From Cunninghamia lanceolata (lineage: Eukaryota; Streptophyta; Pinopsida; Cupressales; Cupressaceae): a stretch of 64,000 nucleotides of DNA. Under the pieces are notes generated by a model. The model was given only the letters and a program-made list of their open reading frames with translations, was not told the DNA's origin and ran no database searches. How positions within the stretch are numbered: the stretch's first letter is position 1; the number at the start of each line of letters is the position of its first letter. The translations under genes and the position numbers were made by a program. Below, piece by piece: positions 22,838 to 33,893 of the stretch. The DNA lies in assembly GCA_027924645.1 (NCBI GenBank), contig BSBN01001687.1, forward strand, positions 5,022,001 to 5,086,000. The letters run 5' to 3'.

Positions 22838-24503
22838 TGATGTGAATCCCTTGATCTAGCTTGGTTTTTGTAGGTTTCATTAACTTTTTGTTGCAGGTTT
22901 ATGTCATTTTTTGACAAACCCCTAGGTTTTACAAATTTATTCATATCTTCCAAATGGATGTGAAGTTTTCTACAAGATATTCACAACAACTTGTGCATCC
23001 TCTTAGGAGGCTACAGCAGAAAAATCACGTGTTTATTACCATTTTTGTAGGATTTATCATCATTTTATGTTTTTTCATAAAATTGTGTTTCTGAGCGCAA
23101 ACCAACAATTTTTTCAAAATATTTTACATTTCTGGAAGTCACTTGAAATTCTAAGGGGGGTCTATTTTTTACAGATTTAAGTGTGTTCATATAATGTGCG
23201 AAAAAATTCAATCTTTTTCTACTGTAGTTTTTTCATAAATCCACATTTTTGAGGTGCAAAATAAGGGGATTTTCTGACTTCTTTACATTTTTGGAAAACT
23301 CTTAGAAACTTAGTAGGGGTCTCTTCTTTGATTTTTTAGCTTTCAAATTGAAAATGTCTTCAAATAATCAAATCTAATTCAGCTATGTTAAAAACATGTC
23401 TTTGAAATTGAAATTTTCTGATGAGCTTTTTTTTCTATGGCTAGATTATAATATCATTTTATGATCTTATGGGTGATCATATGTAGATAGAATAATGTTT
23501 GTATCAGGACATACACTAGATTGGAAAGTGATTTTATCAGGTGCACTCCATTCATCTTTTACCTCTTTTCATTTCTTCATAATCATTGTTTGCAAAACAC
23601 TTCAATTTGGGCATAAAAAGAACAACTTGTTTGCATACACATTTGGATTTTGGGCTCTAAAATGAACATTGCTTGCTGTCATACATTCAAATTGGACATA
23701 AAAGTAACCATTGTCTTCAATCACACATTTTGACTTGGGGCTAAAAAGAACAAGTGCTTGAACTGTTTGGTGAATTTGCATGTGATTAGAGGTGTGTATG
23801 CTCTTCTCATGTGCTTCGTGCAACCTTGAGAATCAAAAACACCTTGCATCCATTCATTTTTAGAACACATATTTGGATTTCGTAAAATAAAATAAACAAG
23901 TACAAGTGTGAATTAAAACACCTCACTTGGTTTTCTTTTGTCATACATTTCCTAGGAGGCCTGCTTGGAGACACACCACTCCAAGGGATGACCTCAACCG
24001 AGGTGTGAATCGAAAGACACCCTCTTTAGAAGTGTAAATATTGTCACTCTTGGCTAAGCCCCAAAGAACTTTATACCTTTAGGAAGTGAAGGTGAAGGGT
24101 GGGTTACCCCTTTCTCTCAATTGTGTGGCAAGATTTCGCTTTCATTTTATTTCATTAGTCAACCTCATGCAACCTAGACTAAGACCTAATTGGCCATACC
24201 CTACCTGACTAATTATAGGGCTTGTCAATGTGTCTTCCATGTGTTCTTGCTTAATCATCACAACATTTCATTTTCAAATTCAAATTTACTCATGTGTCTT
24301 GCCTGACTGATTCATGTGTGTACATGTGTGATCCTTTGTTTGATAATTGCCAAATCAAGCTATAAACACCAACCACATAAACAAATAATTCTAAACATTC
24401 TTTATAAACACAAACATCATTGTCATATCTAATTAATTTAATCCTAATCACTCAATCCTATCATTCCACATCATCAACTTAATCCTAGTCAACACTTGTC
24501 AAA
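22838..24503 (+). other. Leader of element E with degenerate tandem repeats
   Basis: No coding frame. Two loose repeat zones occur: about 23060-23330, units near 190 bases sharing TTTTTTCATAAA and TTTACATTT; and about 23598-23765, units near 45 bases sharing CATACA/CACACATTTxGA followed by a run ending in AAxxGAACA. A long repeat-bearing leader before gag is also seen in element G. Confidence 0.5.
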
Positions 24504-25217
24504 ATGGTCATAATCCTAAGCAAGCCTACACCTAAAATGAAGCCCAAGGTCATACTTCAAGGAGCCCCTTAGCCTAATCATGAAGACAATCCAAAATTCA
24601 CTCCTGATGATGATGAGGATCTTGTAGACTTTGAGGCATACTTGGAAGAACAAATTGAAATCCAAAAACTTCAATCTATGTGTAACTCAACCCCAATACA
24701 AGAGAAAAATATCATAGCATAAAAACTCCAAGACCTCATTCAAACACTTCACTAGGTACCCCAACCCTTAGATTAATAGACCATACAAAGATTCCAAGCC
24801 ATCATTAAAAAATTTTAGTAAAACCAATCACCACAAACTCCTAGTCAAAATCCAACAACTCATGCAATATCCATCTCCAAATCTTCCACAACATGAGCAT
24901 GCTGTTACTAGTCACTCCTCACACCAAGATCAAGAATCCCTAAGACATCTTAACGATACTCTTGACAAGGGAAGTACCATCTCAGGTTTGGAATCATACA
25001 TCAATCCATCTACTAGTCCTCTATCATCATCCAAGAGAATGCCCATACCAAAGCCTACTAGTCCTACACCAAAATCACCATCAAACTTTCCAAGCCTTAA
25101 TCCATCAACCAAAAAATCCTTTGATGATTTTCTCCTAGGGCTGCTAGAAAGGAATAAACCATCCCCATGTCAAGCACCCATTGATGAGTCTACCAAAGAA
25201 CCTTTGAATGCCATGAC
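24504..25217 (+). pseudogene. Element E ORF, part 1 (unrecognised)
   Basis: Starts at ATG 24504 (MVIILSKPTPKMKPKV), acidic around PDDDEDLVDFEAYLEEQIEI, then several stops and a frameshift near 24820. From 24862 a clean frame is rich in Pro, Ser and Thr (for example IPKPTSPTPKSPSNFPSL) and runs to 25217, where a solo LTR interrupts it. I see no zinc knuckle, protease or RT. The position after the leader is where Gag would be, so a highly diverged Gag is possible. It continues at 26616. Confidence 0.5.
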
Positions 25218-26615
25218 TATTAGATTTAGGACAGACAACTAAGAGGGGGGGTGAACTAGTTGTCCAAAACTTTCTTGCAATTAATCACTTAAATCCTTTT
25301 CTTAATTCAACAGCATAATAATAAATCAATCATGGAAACATAATGCAACAATTCAAGAGCAGAAACACATTAACACATATGACACCAAGATTTTTAACGT
25401 GGAAAACCCAATTAAGGGAAAAACCACAGGGTGACTAACCCAAGATTGTATTCTCTATTAAAAAAATAGAAAGAACAAAATGGCACATGCCAATTAGGGC
25501 TCACTGCCCGAGCACACTGCTCACAAGAGGCCCACTGCCTATAGGAGACACACTGTCTACAGAATATAAAGTATTACATACTTGAATTGAAGAATAACAT
25601 CTTCACCATGCTTGAGTCAGTTCCATTTAAGCCCAAAACTTTTTCTCTGTCTTACGCTCCTCTGCTCTCTACCACACTCTCATCTCCACAAGATACTTTT
25701 GAAATGACTTTACGACTCCTTATTTATACAAGACATCGACTTAGGGATAATCATCCAAGTCGGCATACATTACAGAGCAAATACATAAATACAACATGAC
25801 TAATTACAAAAAGATTTCATGTGGATCAACACATTGTTGGCCACACAGATCTGAGACTTCAATCTTCTTTTAGGAACATGCCAATCTTCAGAGAACATCT
25901 TCAAGATCATCCACAGGATGTGTTACTCATCCAGTTGGCCTGACTTGGGAAGAACATCATCATCTGGAAGTAATTCTTCAATTACGACCTCAATCTTCAA
26001 TGTGGACCACCAACATGAACTAGACACAATACAAAGACCTCCACAAGCTTGCCTGAATTACCAAGAACAGCCACACTACTTTTGCTTACTGAAATCATTC
26101 TCTCCTTCATTCAAAACCTCAAGAACATAGTCTGTCATCACTGTCATATTGGAATAGATGCTTGCAGACCTCTAGACCATGAACCAATTAAGTTGTCAAT
26201 TCACATTAACTTCCTAAACACTCCACCAAATCTGCAGAACAAGATATTGCATTTCTAGAGCTCACCGGACCTATCTGTGTCACTTTGTTACATCTGAACA
26301 TCTGCGAGAACCGGTTTTACTTAAGTAGTCATAACTTCTTTAGTTCTTCATGCGGACCTCTGAAATCTTTATTGGATCATCTTAAGACACATATCTACAA
26401 ACCCTTTGATGCGTATCCTCTAATCTTCACCTTAGCTAGGATCTTTACCTTACTGTCTTCATTGTTCTTCTTTGTTCCTAATATGACTAATTTTCTCAAT
26501 ATCTTCAGCAATTTTCTCAATATCCTCAGCATACAGTCCATCCAATCCTTATCATCAATGTGACAAGAGTATGTTGACATCAATGACAACACCGGTTAGG
26601 TCCATACTTGCAACA
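25218..26615 (-). mobile_element. Solo LTR of the element-D superfamily, inside E ORF
   Basis: Begins TATTAGATTTAGGAC (ancestral TG mutated to TA) and ends TTGCAACA, flanked by perfect ATGAC duplications (25213-25217, 26616-26620). Removing it joins the E frame at Ala-Met-Thr. Its left edge resembles the edges of D LTRs (GACAACTGAGAGGGGGGTGAA, CACCAAGATTTTTAACGTGG). Orientation is taken from D. No internal region remains, so it arose by LTR-LTR recombination. Confidence 0.9.
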
Positions 26616-27032
26616 ATGACCAATTATTCAATCCCATCATGTGGTCTACAACACCTCGAGCCTATTGAAAATTTTCCTCCCATGAGTCCATCATGCCCTC
26701 ATTTTATTGACCAAGAACCTATCCAAGAGTCATCCACTTCCATTCAAGCAAACCAAGAGGTATGTAAAGATAACAATCCTAAACACGTGGAAATATCAAG
26801 CCCTCATCTAAATCAAGATCAAAGCATCTCTAAGTTCAACTCATCCATGACTTATATATTTTCTATGATCAAGATATTATTTATGATCATGACCCTATTT
26901 GGGAGCAAATTGATCCCATGTATAGCACACTTAATCCTATTTCTACTCCCATTTGTGATCAAGGTTCTATCTATGATCATGAAAACCATGATGATCCTTA
27001 TAGCCAAACTTTATGCATTTCATGATCAAGAG
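26616..27032 (+). pseudogene. Element E ORF, part 2
   Basis: Resumes at the duplicated ATGAC: TNYSIPSCGLQHLEPIENF, FIDQEPIQESSTSIQANQEV, SPHLNQDQSIS. Around 26840 the sense shifts frame to a segment with repeated acidic His-Asp motifs (YDHDPIWEQIDPMYSTLNP, STPICDQGSIYDHENHDDPY), then shifts again before 27032, where element F interrupts it. Low-complexity, hydrophilic, no known domain. It continues at 30634. Confidence 0.45.
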
Positions 27033-27943
27033 TGGTGCAGGGGCACCATGTCAACTTGTGTAAATAGGGTCTTATGCTAGGTTTTCGAAGGTCTTAAGTT
27101 GGTTTTTGAAGGTCCAATAAAAGAGGTCTGAGCCATTGGTGAGGTCCAAAAAGGTCCAGAGATAAGAATTTCAATAAACCCTCCTTGTTCAAGCCTAGAG
27201 AAGCCTAAAAGCAAGGGTTTTGCATTTTATTGAGTTTGTGGTCATTTCAATTGATAAAACTTGTGGATTCAGTCTATTTGTGATCTATGTAGAGCATTGG
27301 GATGGAGTTTGGTGATGTGGTATTAAGTTTCATATAGTTGCTTTGGAAAATAGGGCTAATTGCCCCTTTGTAGTAGCAGAATAGTTAATTTTAGGAGGAT
27401 ACCTTGCAAAGTAACCATAGTTGGTTCCAAGATATGTTGTAGAACTCCATAATGGGTATGTGAAAAGCTATTTCTTATGTGGGTTTGAGCATTTTTCTGA
27501 AAGTTATGTCAAAATTACTACTTTTTCTATCCTAATTAGGCCTATTTGTAGCAGCGACAGTGAATTGCTCAGCATGTTGGTCTGAAGAAACTCTAGCCAA
27601 GTTTGTGATATGTTGAAGAACTCCTTAATGGATGTCTGGAATGTCATTCCTTTTGTTAGTTTGATGTTGTCTTAGAAAGGTATGGCAAGAAAATAGTGAT
27701 TGGAGGGCTATAAGGAATTAGGTCTGTTGTAAGGAAATGATAGGTAAGTTGAAGAGCCTGAGTTCTTGTGAACTATTTTGTTTTGAATAAGTTGTCCCCA
27801 CTATGTCTAAGGTGTTTCAAGTGTTGAGTAGGTGGTTGTGGCATTGAAGTCTTGAAATGGTTGTATTAGATCTTGAGAGAAATGAGCCCATTGTTGTGAA
27901 ATATGTTTCCATGTAAGTGATGTGAACCCCTTGCACTGCATCA
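27033..27943 (+). repeat. 5' LTR of element F (shortened)
   Basis: 911 bases. It aligns with 28158-28235 and 28971-30628 (minus the nested insert) but lacks the ~735-base middle segment. The junction lies within a repeated TTTTGAAGGTC, which suggests a microhomology deletion. Confidence 0.82.
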
Positions 27944-28157
27944 ATTGGTATTAGAGAAAGGGACATTAGCTGCAAGGTGAGAAGGCAAAAGGCAAGCAAG
28001 TTTGTATGGACAAGGTGAAACCCAAAGTGAAGATAAAGACTACATGGAGCTACACAGGGCAAAGCATAGAGGACATCAAGGAGGAGTAGACAAAGGTTGA
28101 AGACATGTTAATTCTATCAATCCAAGAGGGCTTGGGATTTTCTTTTGTCTGAGTGTA

Positions 28158-30628
28158 TGGTGCAGGGGCACCATGTCAACTTGTGTAAATAGGGTCTTAT
28201 GGTAGGTTTTTGAAGGTCTTAAGTTGATTTTAGTTGAGTAGACATTGAATAAGGTCATAAAGACCATTCCTAATGTAATTTAGGTTCATTATTGTAAAAA
28301 GTATCATATTTATAATGTTGTCATATAATGTCAAGACTAGGAATATGAAGAGTCGTTTTGGCAAAGAAAGGCTTTTGGTCATAGAATCTTAAAGGACAAG
28401 TTAGGAAAATGTTTGTAAAAGCATAAAAGGGCCTCACAAACTTCGAGGCTGATGGTGGAAGATAGAGGATGATGAAAATAATATAAAATTATTCCTTTTT
28501 ACTATTCTAAATTTTATTTTTCACAATTTTTCTATAAATTTTGCTATTCCCAGCAACTGTACTGTTTTGTATAGGAGTTTGTTATTCTGAAAGCTTTTGA
28601 AATTGATAGGTTTATGTGTTAGCTTCAATCTGGCTTTTGAAGGAAGAGGTTTCATTGAGATTTCAAGTTGTTATTGGCATTTTATCCCTGGCTAGTCTGT
28701 ATAGTCAAGATAAGGGTTTTAAAGACTTATGATGAGAAAATGACTCATTCCACCTATGGTAACTACTGTGACTCAGTGGAATGGGTCCAATAAGATAGGA
28801 ATAGGTGTTTGAATACTTTTGGTGGGTAGAGAAGAACAATTGGTGGCATTTGAAGTGTTGTCCTAGAGGGAATTTCATGATTTTGGCTTAGTTTGAAGAG
28901 GCTAGAACCTAGGGTTTACGCAAAAAACTTTTGGAATTGACTAAGTAATGGTTGGTATAGCATGTGCAGGTCCAATAAAAGAGGTCTGTGCCATTGGTGA
29001 GGTCTAGAAAGGTCTAGAGATAAGAGTTTCAATAAACCCTCCTTATTCAAGCCTAGAGAAGCCTAAAAGCAAGGGTTTTACATTTTGGTGATTTTGTGAT
29101 CATTTCAATTGATAAAAGTTGTGGATTTAGTCTATTTGTGATATATGTAGATGATAGGGATTGAGTTTGGTGATGTGGGTTTTAAGTTTCATATAGTTGC
29201 TTTGGAAAATAGGGCTAATTGCACCTTTGTAGTAGCGGAACATTCAATTTTAGGAGGATACCTTACAAAGTAACTGATGCAAGAGCATCCATGGTTCAAG
29301 AGAAATCTTACATCAACCAAAAACATTTGCATTTTAGTTTGTTTGTATTTGAGTTCTTTAATTTTCCAGTTCAGGTCAAGCGGTTCAGTCAGTAGTAGTT
29401 TTCAGCTTGTGGTCCAGTTTTGGCATTTCACATCTTGGGGATCTAGACTTAGCATCTACACTCATTCATCTACATCATATCAATAATTCAGAGCATTTGG
29501 ATAAGTTACCAGAAAGTTATCACTATCAGAAGTTGACTGTTTCTAACAGTTCCTAATAACCAGCTAAAGGAGAAGGCTTGTGGATCATTCCTTGACTTGC
29601 AGATCTCAATAACACATCATTCAATGTCTTGTGGTTCATGGCCAACCTTCCCCAAAGGTTTGCATGTTCTATTCATTTGAGGAAGTGTTTTATGCATTTA
29701 TGTCTGACCTATCTGTGAACACATTACAACTCTTCATTGGAGTTTGTGATCTTCCTTGGCTAACTTAGAGGAATCTATTGGTCTGGAAATGATATATAAA
29801 GATGTAATAGATCTTAGGAAAGTAGTTAGGAAGTTAGCAATTGATTCATAGTTCATAGTTTAGATTTTGTGCGAAGGAGCTTCAAAGCTTTATCTTGCAC
29901 ATGTATGTAATCAGGCCTGTGAGCCCTAAATGTAAGCCCACATGTTTCCAGCTAGATTGTATTTTGAATCATATGGTATACTAAATGACTGAATATGCAT
30001 ATGTTCTATTTTCCTGTGTTGTTTCCATTGTGTTTACTCTTGCTGCATGGTGTAGACTATTCATTATGTGAACCCTCCTACCGTGACTACACTAGTAACC
30101 ATAGTTGGTTCCAAGATATGTTGTAGAACTCCATAATGGGTATTTGAAAAGCAATTTCTTTTGTGGGTTTGAGCCATTTTATGAAAGTTATGTCAAAATT
30201 ACTAATTTTGCTATCCTAATTAGGCCTATTTGTAGCAGCGACAATGAATTATTGGGTACGTTGGTCTAAAGAAAACCTAGCCAAGTTTGAGATATGTTTA
30301 AGAACTCCTTAATGAGTGTCTAAAATGCTATTCCTTTTATGGGTGTAATGTTGTCTTACAAAGTTATGGAAAGAAAACTGTGATTGGAGGGTTACAACGA
30401 ATTAGCTCTATTGTAAGGAAATGATAGGTAAGTTAAAGAACCTAAGTTTTTGTGAACCATTTTTATTTTGAATAATTTGTTACCACTATGTCTAAGGTGT
30501 GTCAAGTGTTGAGTAGGTGATTGTGGCATTGAAGTCTTGAAATGGTTGTATTGGATCTTGAGAGAAATGAGCTCATTGTTGTGAAATATGTTTCCATGTG
30601 AGTGATGTGAACCCCTTGCACTAAATAA
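28158..30628 (+). repeat. 3' LTR of element F (with nested solo LTR)
   Basis: Starts TGGTGCAGGGG, retains the full middle segment, and is split by the insert 29275-30094. The last ten bases differ at three positions from the 5' copy, but the AAGAG duplication fixes the end. Confidence 0.82.
29275..30094 (+). mobile_element. Solo LTR nested in element F
   Basis: 820 bases beginning TGATGCAAGAGCATCC and ending CTACACTA, flanked by GTAAC at 29270-29274 and 30095-30099. Flanking F sequence joins exactly as in the other F LTR. A TATATAAAG at about 29790 fits a core promoter. It shares its starting motif with the minus-strand solo LTRs at 44126-45332 and 49848-50677. Confidence 0.9.
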
Positions 30629-30633
30629 AAGAG

Positions 30634-31923
30634 CTTATCACTCCACCTACCCATGATCCCCAAATATCCACTTGTCATGATGAGACACATGCCTCCCAAG
30701 CACACATAGAAGATCAAACAAATAGAATGGATCTACTTGCACATAATCAAGATCCTAATGATCCTTCCACATCCACTATCAACCACATTTCCAATCCACC
30801 ATCATATCCACTTGGTCTATCCACCTTCATTCATGAATGTTCCTCCCTGGGAACACAACAACCGCTATCCACCACTTCACCTTCTTCACCCAATAAGGAA
30901 CTCATGTCTAATGTTCAAACTACACCTAGTCTCATAGTCCATCGCATACTCCAAAACATGAACTACCGAGACAAAATCTTCGGTTTTCATGAACAAGGTA
31001 TTTTGGAGCCTATACATGTCAATGTCCCTCCATGCTCATATGGACTTGGATATACACACCAAGATAAACAATCTAAAGATGTTCGTAATTCCTCCATTCC
31101 TCCTAAATCCACCACTTTCAATCACAAACCCTATCATATACCTAAAACATATGTTGCCATTCCGCCTCCATTATCCTACAAATGTCAAAAGCATGTGACC
31201 ATCCATCTTCCACCATCCAATTTACCTCCACTTCTTCCAACTCCTAATATCCCTCCATCTAATTTACCACCACTTCTCCTAACACCAAATCCATCCATTT
31301 ACACATTCACTCAAATTCCTAATCATGACCAGTAAATGCACATATTGTCTAAACATGAAGCTTCCACTCATTCCACCCATCCCATGGGATTCAAAAATTA
31401 AAAAATGGATGCCTCCTTCCATAAAGTCAAAAAACATAAAGATCCTAATGCCTCAAGGCACAAATGCAAAAAGTCATAGAAAAATACATTCAAAAAGATA
31501 TCCAAGCCCATACCTCCAAAAGCAAAGTCAAAAACTAAAATGGTATGGGTCCCTAAGAAAAAAGAAAGAAAGTCAAATGAGGCATCCACATCACAAAAAT
31601 CCAAACCATCCTCTTCCATCCAAAAGTCCCACTCCATTCAAAAGTTTCAAATTCCTAAATCCCACAAGCAAAACAAAAATCATAAAAATACTAAGTCTAT
31701 GTGGGTAGCCAAAGCACTTCATGAACCATCTCCTAAGCAAACATCTCCATTGCTTCCTATACAAACTCCAAACCAAAAGATTCAATGTCTGACATGGTGT
31801 GTGCAACCATTGGTCATGGTTCCCTTCCATTCCACAAGTCCACATACCTTCATCTCCCCATCATTCACCTATTATCCTATATATTTCACCCATCACCTCC
31901 CTATGGTCCATGCTTTTAGATAA
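30634..31923 (+). pseudogene. Element E ORF, part 3
   Basis: After F the frame goes on: ELITPPTHDPQISTCHDE, then from 30727 MDLLAHNQDPNDPSTST, with repeated LPPSNLPPLLPTPN-type proline motifs, stopping at 31333. Overlapping in another frame, 31540-31923 encodes a basic stretch (WVPKKKERKSNEASTSQKS, KSHKQNKNHKNTKSMWVAKA), which looks like the true continuation after a frameshift. Pro/Ser-rich then Lys-rich composition would suit an RNA-binding structural protein, but there is no CCHC knuckle and no homologue that I recognise. Confidence 0.5.
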
Positions 31924-32540
31924 GTCTTTCATCCATCCCTTTGCATAAGTCCTACATAATCCACATCATAATCCACTTTTCCCCATTCATTATCCTTCCT
32001 TCCATAATCCATTTTCATCCTCTCCATTAATCCACTATCTTTCTATGCATAAACCTTTCATAATCCACTATCTACATAATCCATCTTCCTCTCATCATCC
32101 CTAATCAACATCTATGAGCATCTTGATGTTTGACATGGTCAATGCGATGACATCAATCTCTAATGGGACTATCACCTTTAATGGCACTAGACACTTGAGT
32201 CCCTCTTATCCATATTCCCCTTCTATCAAAAAAAAAAATCAAAAAAGTAAAGAGAAATCCCTTCGTCCAATGGTGAAAACCACCCTTGGTGGTGTCTTGG
32301 ATAAGTACCATGATAAAAACCTCATAAATAGGCAGCATGTGTAGGTTGATCTTCTATGTCACTTACACTTTAGGGCACAATGTCTAATCTATCCAACCTA
32401 TCATATCATACCATTTCCATCCTACCTATTATCTTTAGCCATCATACACATACTTATCATATTGAGTCCATTGATCATCTCTTCCTCCTTTTGATCTTGA
32501 TAAGGATTGGGGGCAAAATGTTGTAACATGCTTTGGTTAT
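31924..32540 (+). other. Non-coding part of element E upstream of D
   Basis: CT-rich sequence with many CATCC/TCCATT phrases and only short open frames. It ends GGTTAT at the edge of D. Confidence 0.35.
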
Positions 32541-33646
32541 TGTTGGATTAGGTCTGGACAACTGAAAGGGGGGGGGGGGGGTGAATCAGTTTTTCACACA
32601 TTTACAACTTTTTCTTCCTTTAATATGTCTTTACAACTTATAATCAAATTAATGAAATAAACATTTCAACATCACATAAGTAGAAACATAAATAACACAC
32701 TTGACACCAAGATTTTTGACGTCAAAACCCAGTTAAGGGAAAAACCATGGTGGGGGTTAACCCACAAGAATTAATACCTTGTTAAAAGTATTTTACAAAT
32801 GGGAATGCACATGCATTCGAGCTTGCTACCCAGAGCTCACTGCTTAATTAGAGGCTCACTGATTATGAAAGTATTACAAGGGAACAATAGAGATTTGAAC
32901 TAATCAATAGCATCTACCTATGCAAGAGTTTCAATTCCAATTAAGCATAAAAACTGATCTTATACATTTCATCTTTGCTCTGTTCTTCTTATTGTTGTAC
33001 CTTCATTCGCACTTTTTATTTTTACTCTTCTCACATACACCTTCTAGGCATATATACACACCAAATCATTCAATTTCATCAGCTATATATATCTGCAACA
33101 TGATCTACAATCATTCTAATAGTCAGCTTCAACAACACTTAGAACTTTTATGAATGCTCTACTCTTTTGGCTATTATGAATGTTCTGCTCTTTTGGCTAG
33201 ATCTATGCAAAACTTGAGGTGTGAACCAAAACTTTCTCTTAGAAATCATCACCATTTATCCAACAAACAACTTCCATACATCCAGAATCAAGATCTTCTG
33301 TAGGGTCTGCCCGTTCTTCTTCTATCTACTCTGTCATACTGGAACCCAATATTCAGATGCTAATATCTTTTGAATCCTTCATCACTAGAGGACAAAACTC
33401 TAGATTTAGAGTGTCTTTGCAATTTTGTCAACTACCTTGGGTCCATAGCAAACATGCCTTTCCACCGGAGAGATCCGAATCAAGATACTAGACTCTATTA
33501 CTGCTCTGTTCTTTATTGCTTGAACTTAGACAAATTTTGATCCTGACTTCCGGTATGAACAACTTGTTTTATGCAGATGTTTGGGATGATCTTAGTTACC
33601 ATCAATGACAACACCTATCAACTCTAAGTAGTGTCTCTTGCCAACA
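32541..33646 (-). repeat. 3' LTR of element D
   Basis: 1106 bases. Plus-strand edges TGTTGGATTAGG and TTGCCAACA. It contains a run of 14 G at 32568-32581. Compare 39825-40936, a nearly full second copy, and 38965-39134, a copy of its left end only. Confidence 0.88.
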
Positions 33647-33893
33647 ATCTCCCCCTTTGGCATTGATGGCAACACTTAATGAAAAATGACTGTCTTAGTG
33701 CAACTCCCCCTTTGTCTGTACATCCGTGCCCTTTACTTAATGCAGTGCTCCCCCTATGTTGAATACCTCATTTTTCACTGTCCTTCACTCCCCTTTGACA
33801 TCAATGGCAAAGGGTGGGATCCGCAAGCAAAAATTTTCCAAAACAAATTGTGTTTATACTATCGCATATGTACAACAAATCATCAAATCCTAT

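Larger units (their letters stand above)
27033..30628 (+). mobile_element. Element F: LTR element with ~214-base interior (TRIM-like)
   Basis: LTRs 27033-27943 and 28158-30628 both start TGGTGCAGGGGCACC; they end CACTGCATCA and a mutated CACTAAATAA. Flanks are AAGAG (27028-27032 and 30629-30633). The interior holds a primer site (TGGTATTAGAGA, 27946-27957) and about 20 codons of a start (MDKVKPKVKIKTTWSYTG) but no pol. The 3' LTR is longer because of a nested solo LTR and a ~735-base segment (about 28236-28970) missing from the 5' LTR. It is either a TRIM-class element or an internally deleted copy. Confidence 0.85.

Noticed and set aside
25260..26590. Several short frames inside the solo LTR, possibly a gene
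   Set aside because: They lie wholly between perfect ATGAC duplications in an LTR with matches to element D LTRs and show no protein features.
30737..31198. Overlapping plus-strand frames in element E
   Set aside because: They are out-of-frame readings of the Pro-rich ORF at 30634-31332.
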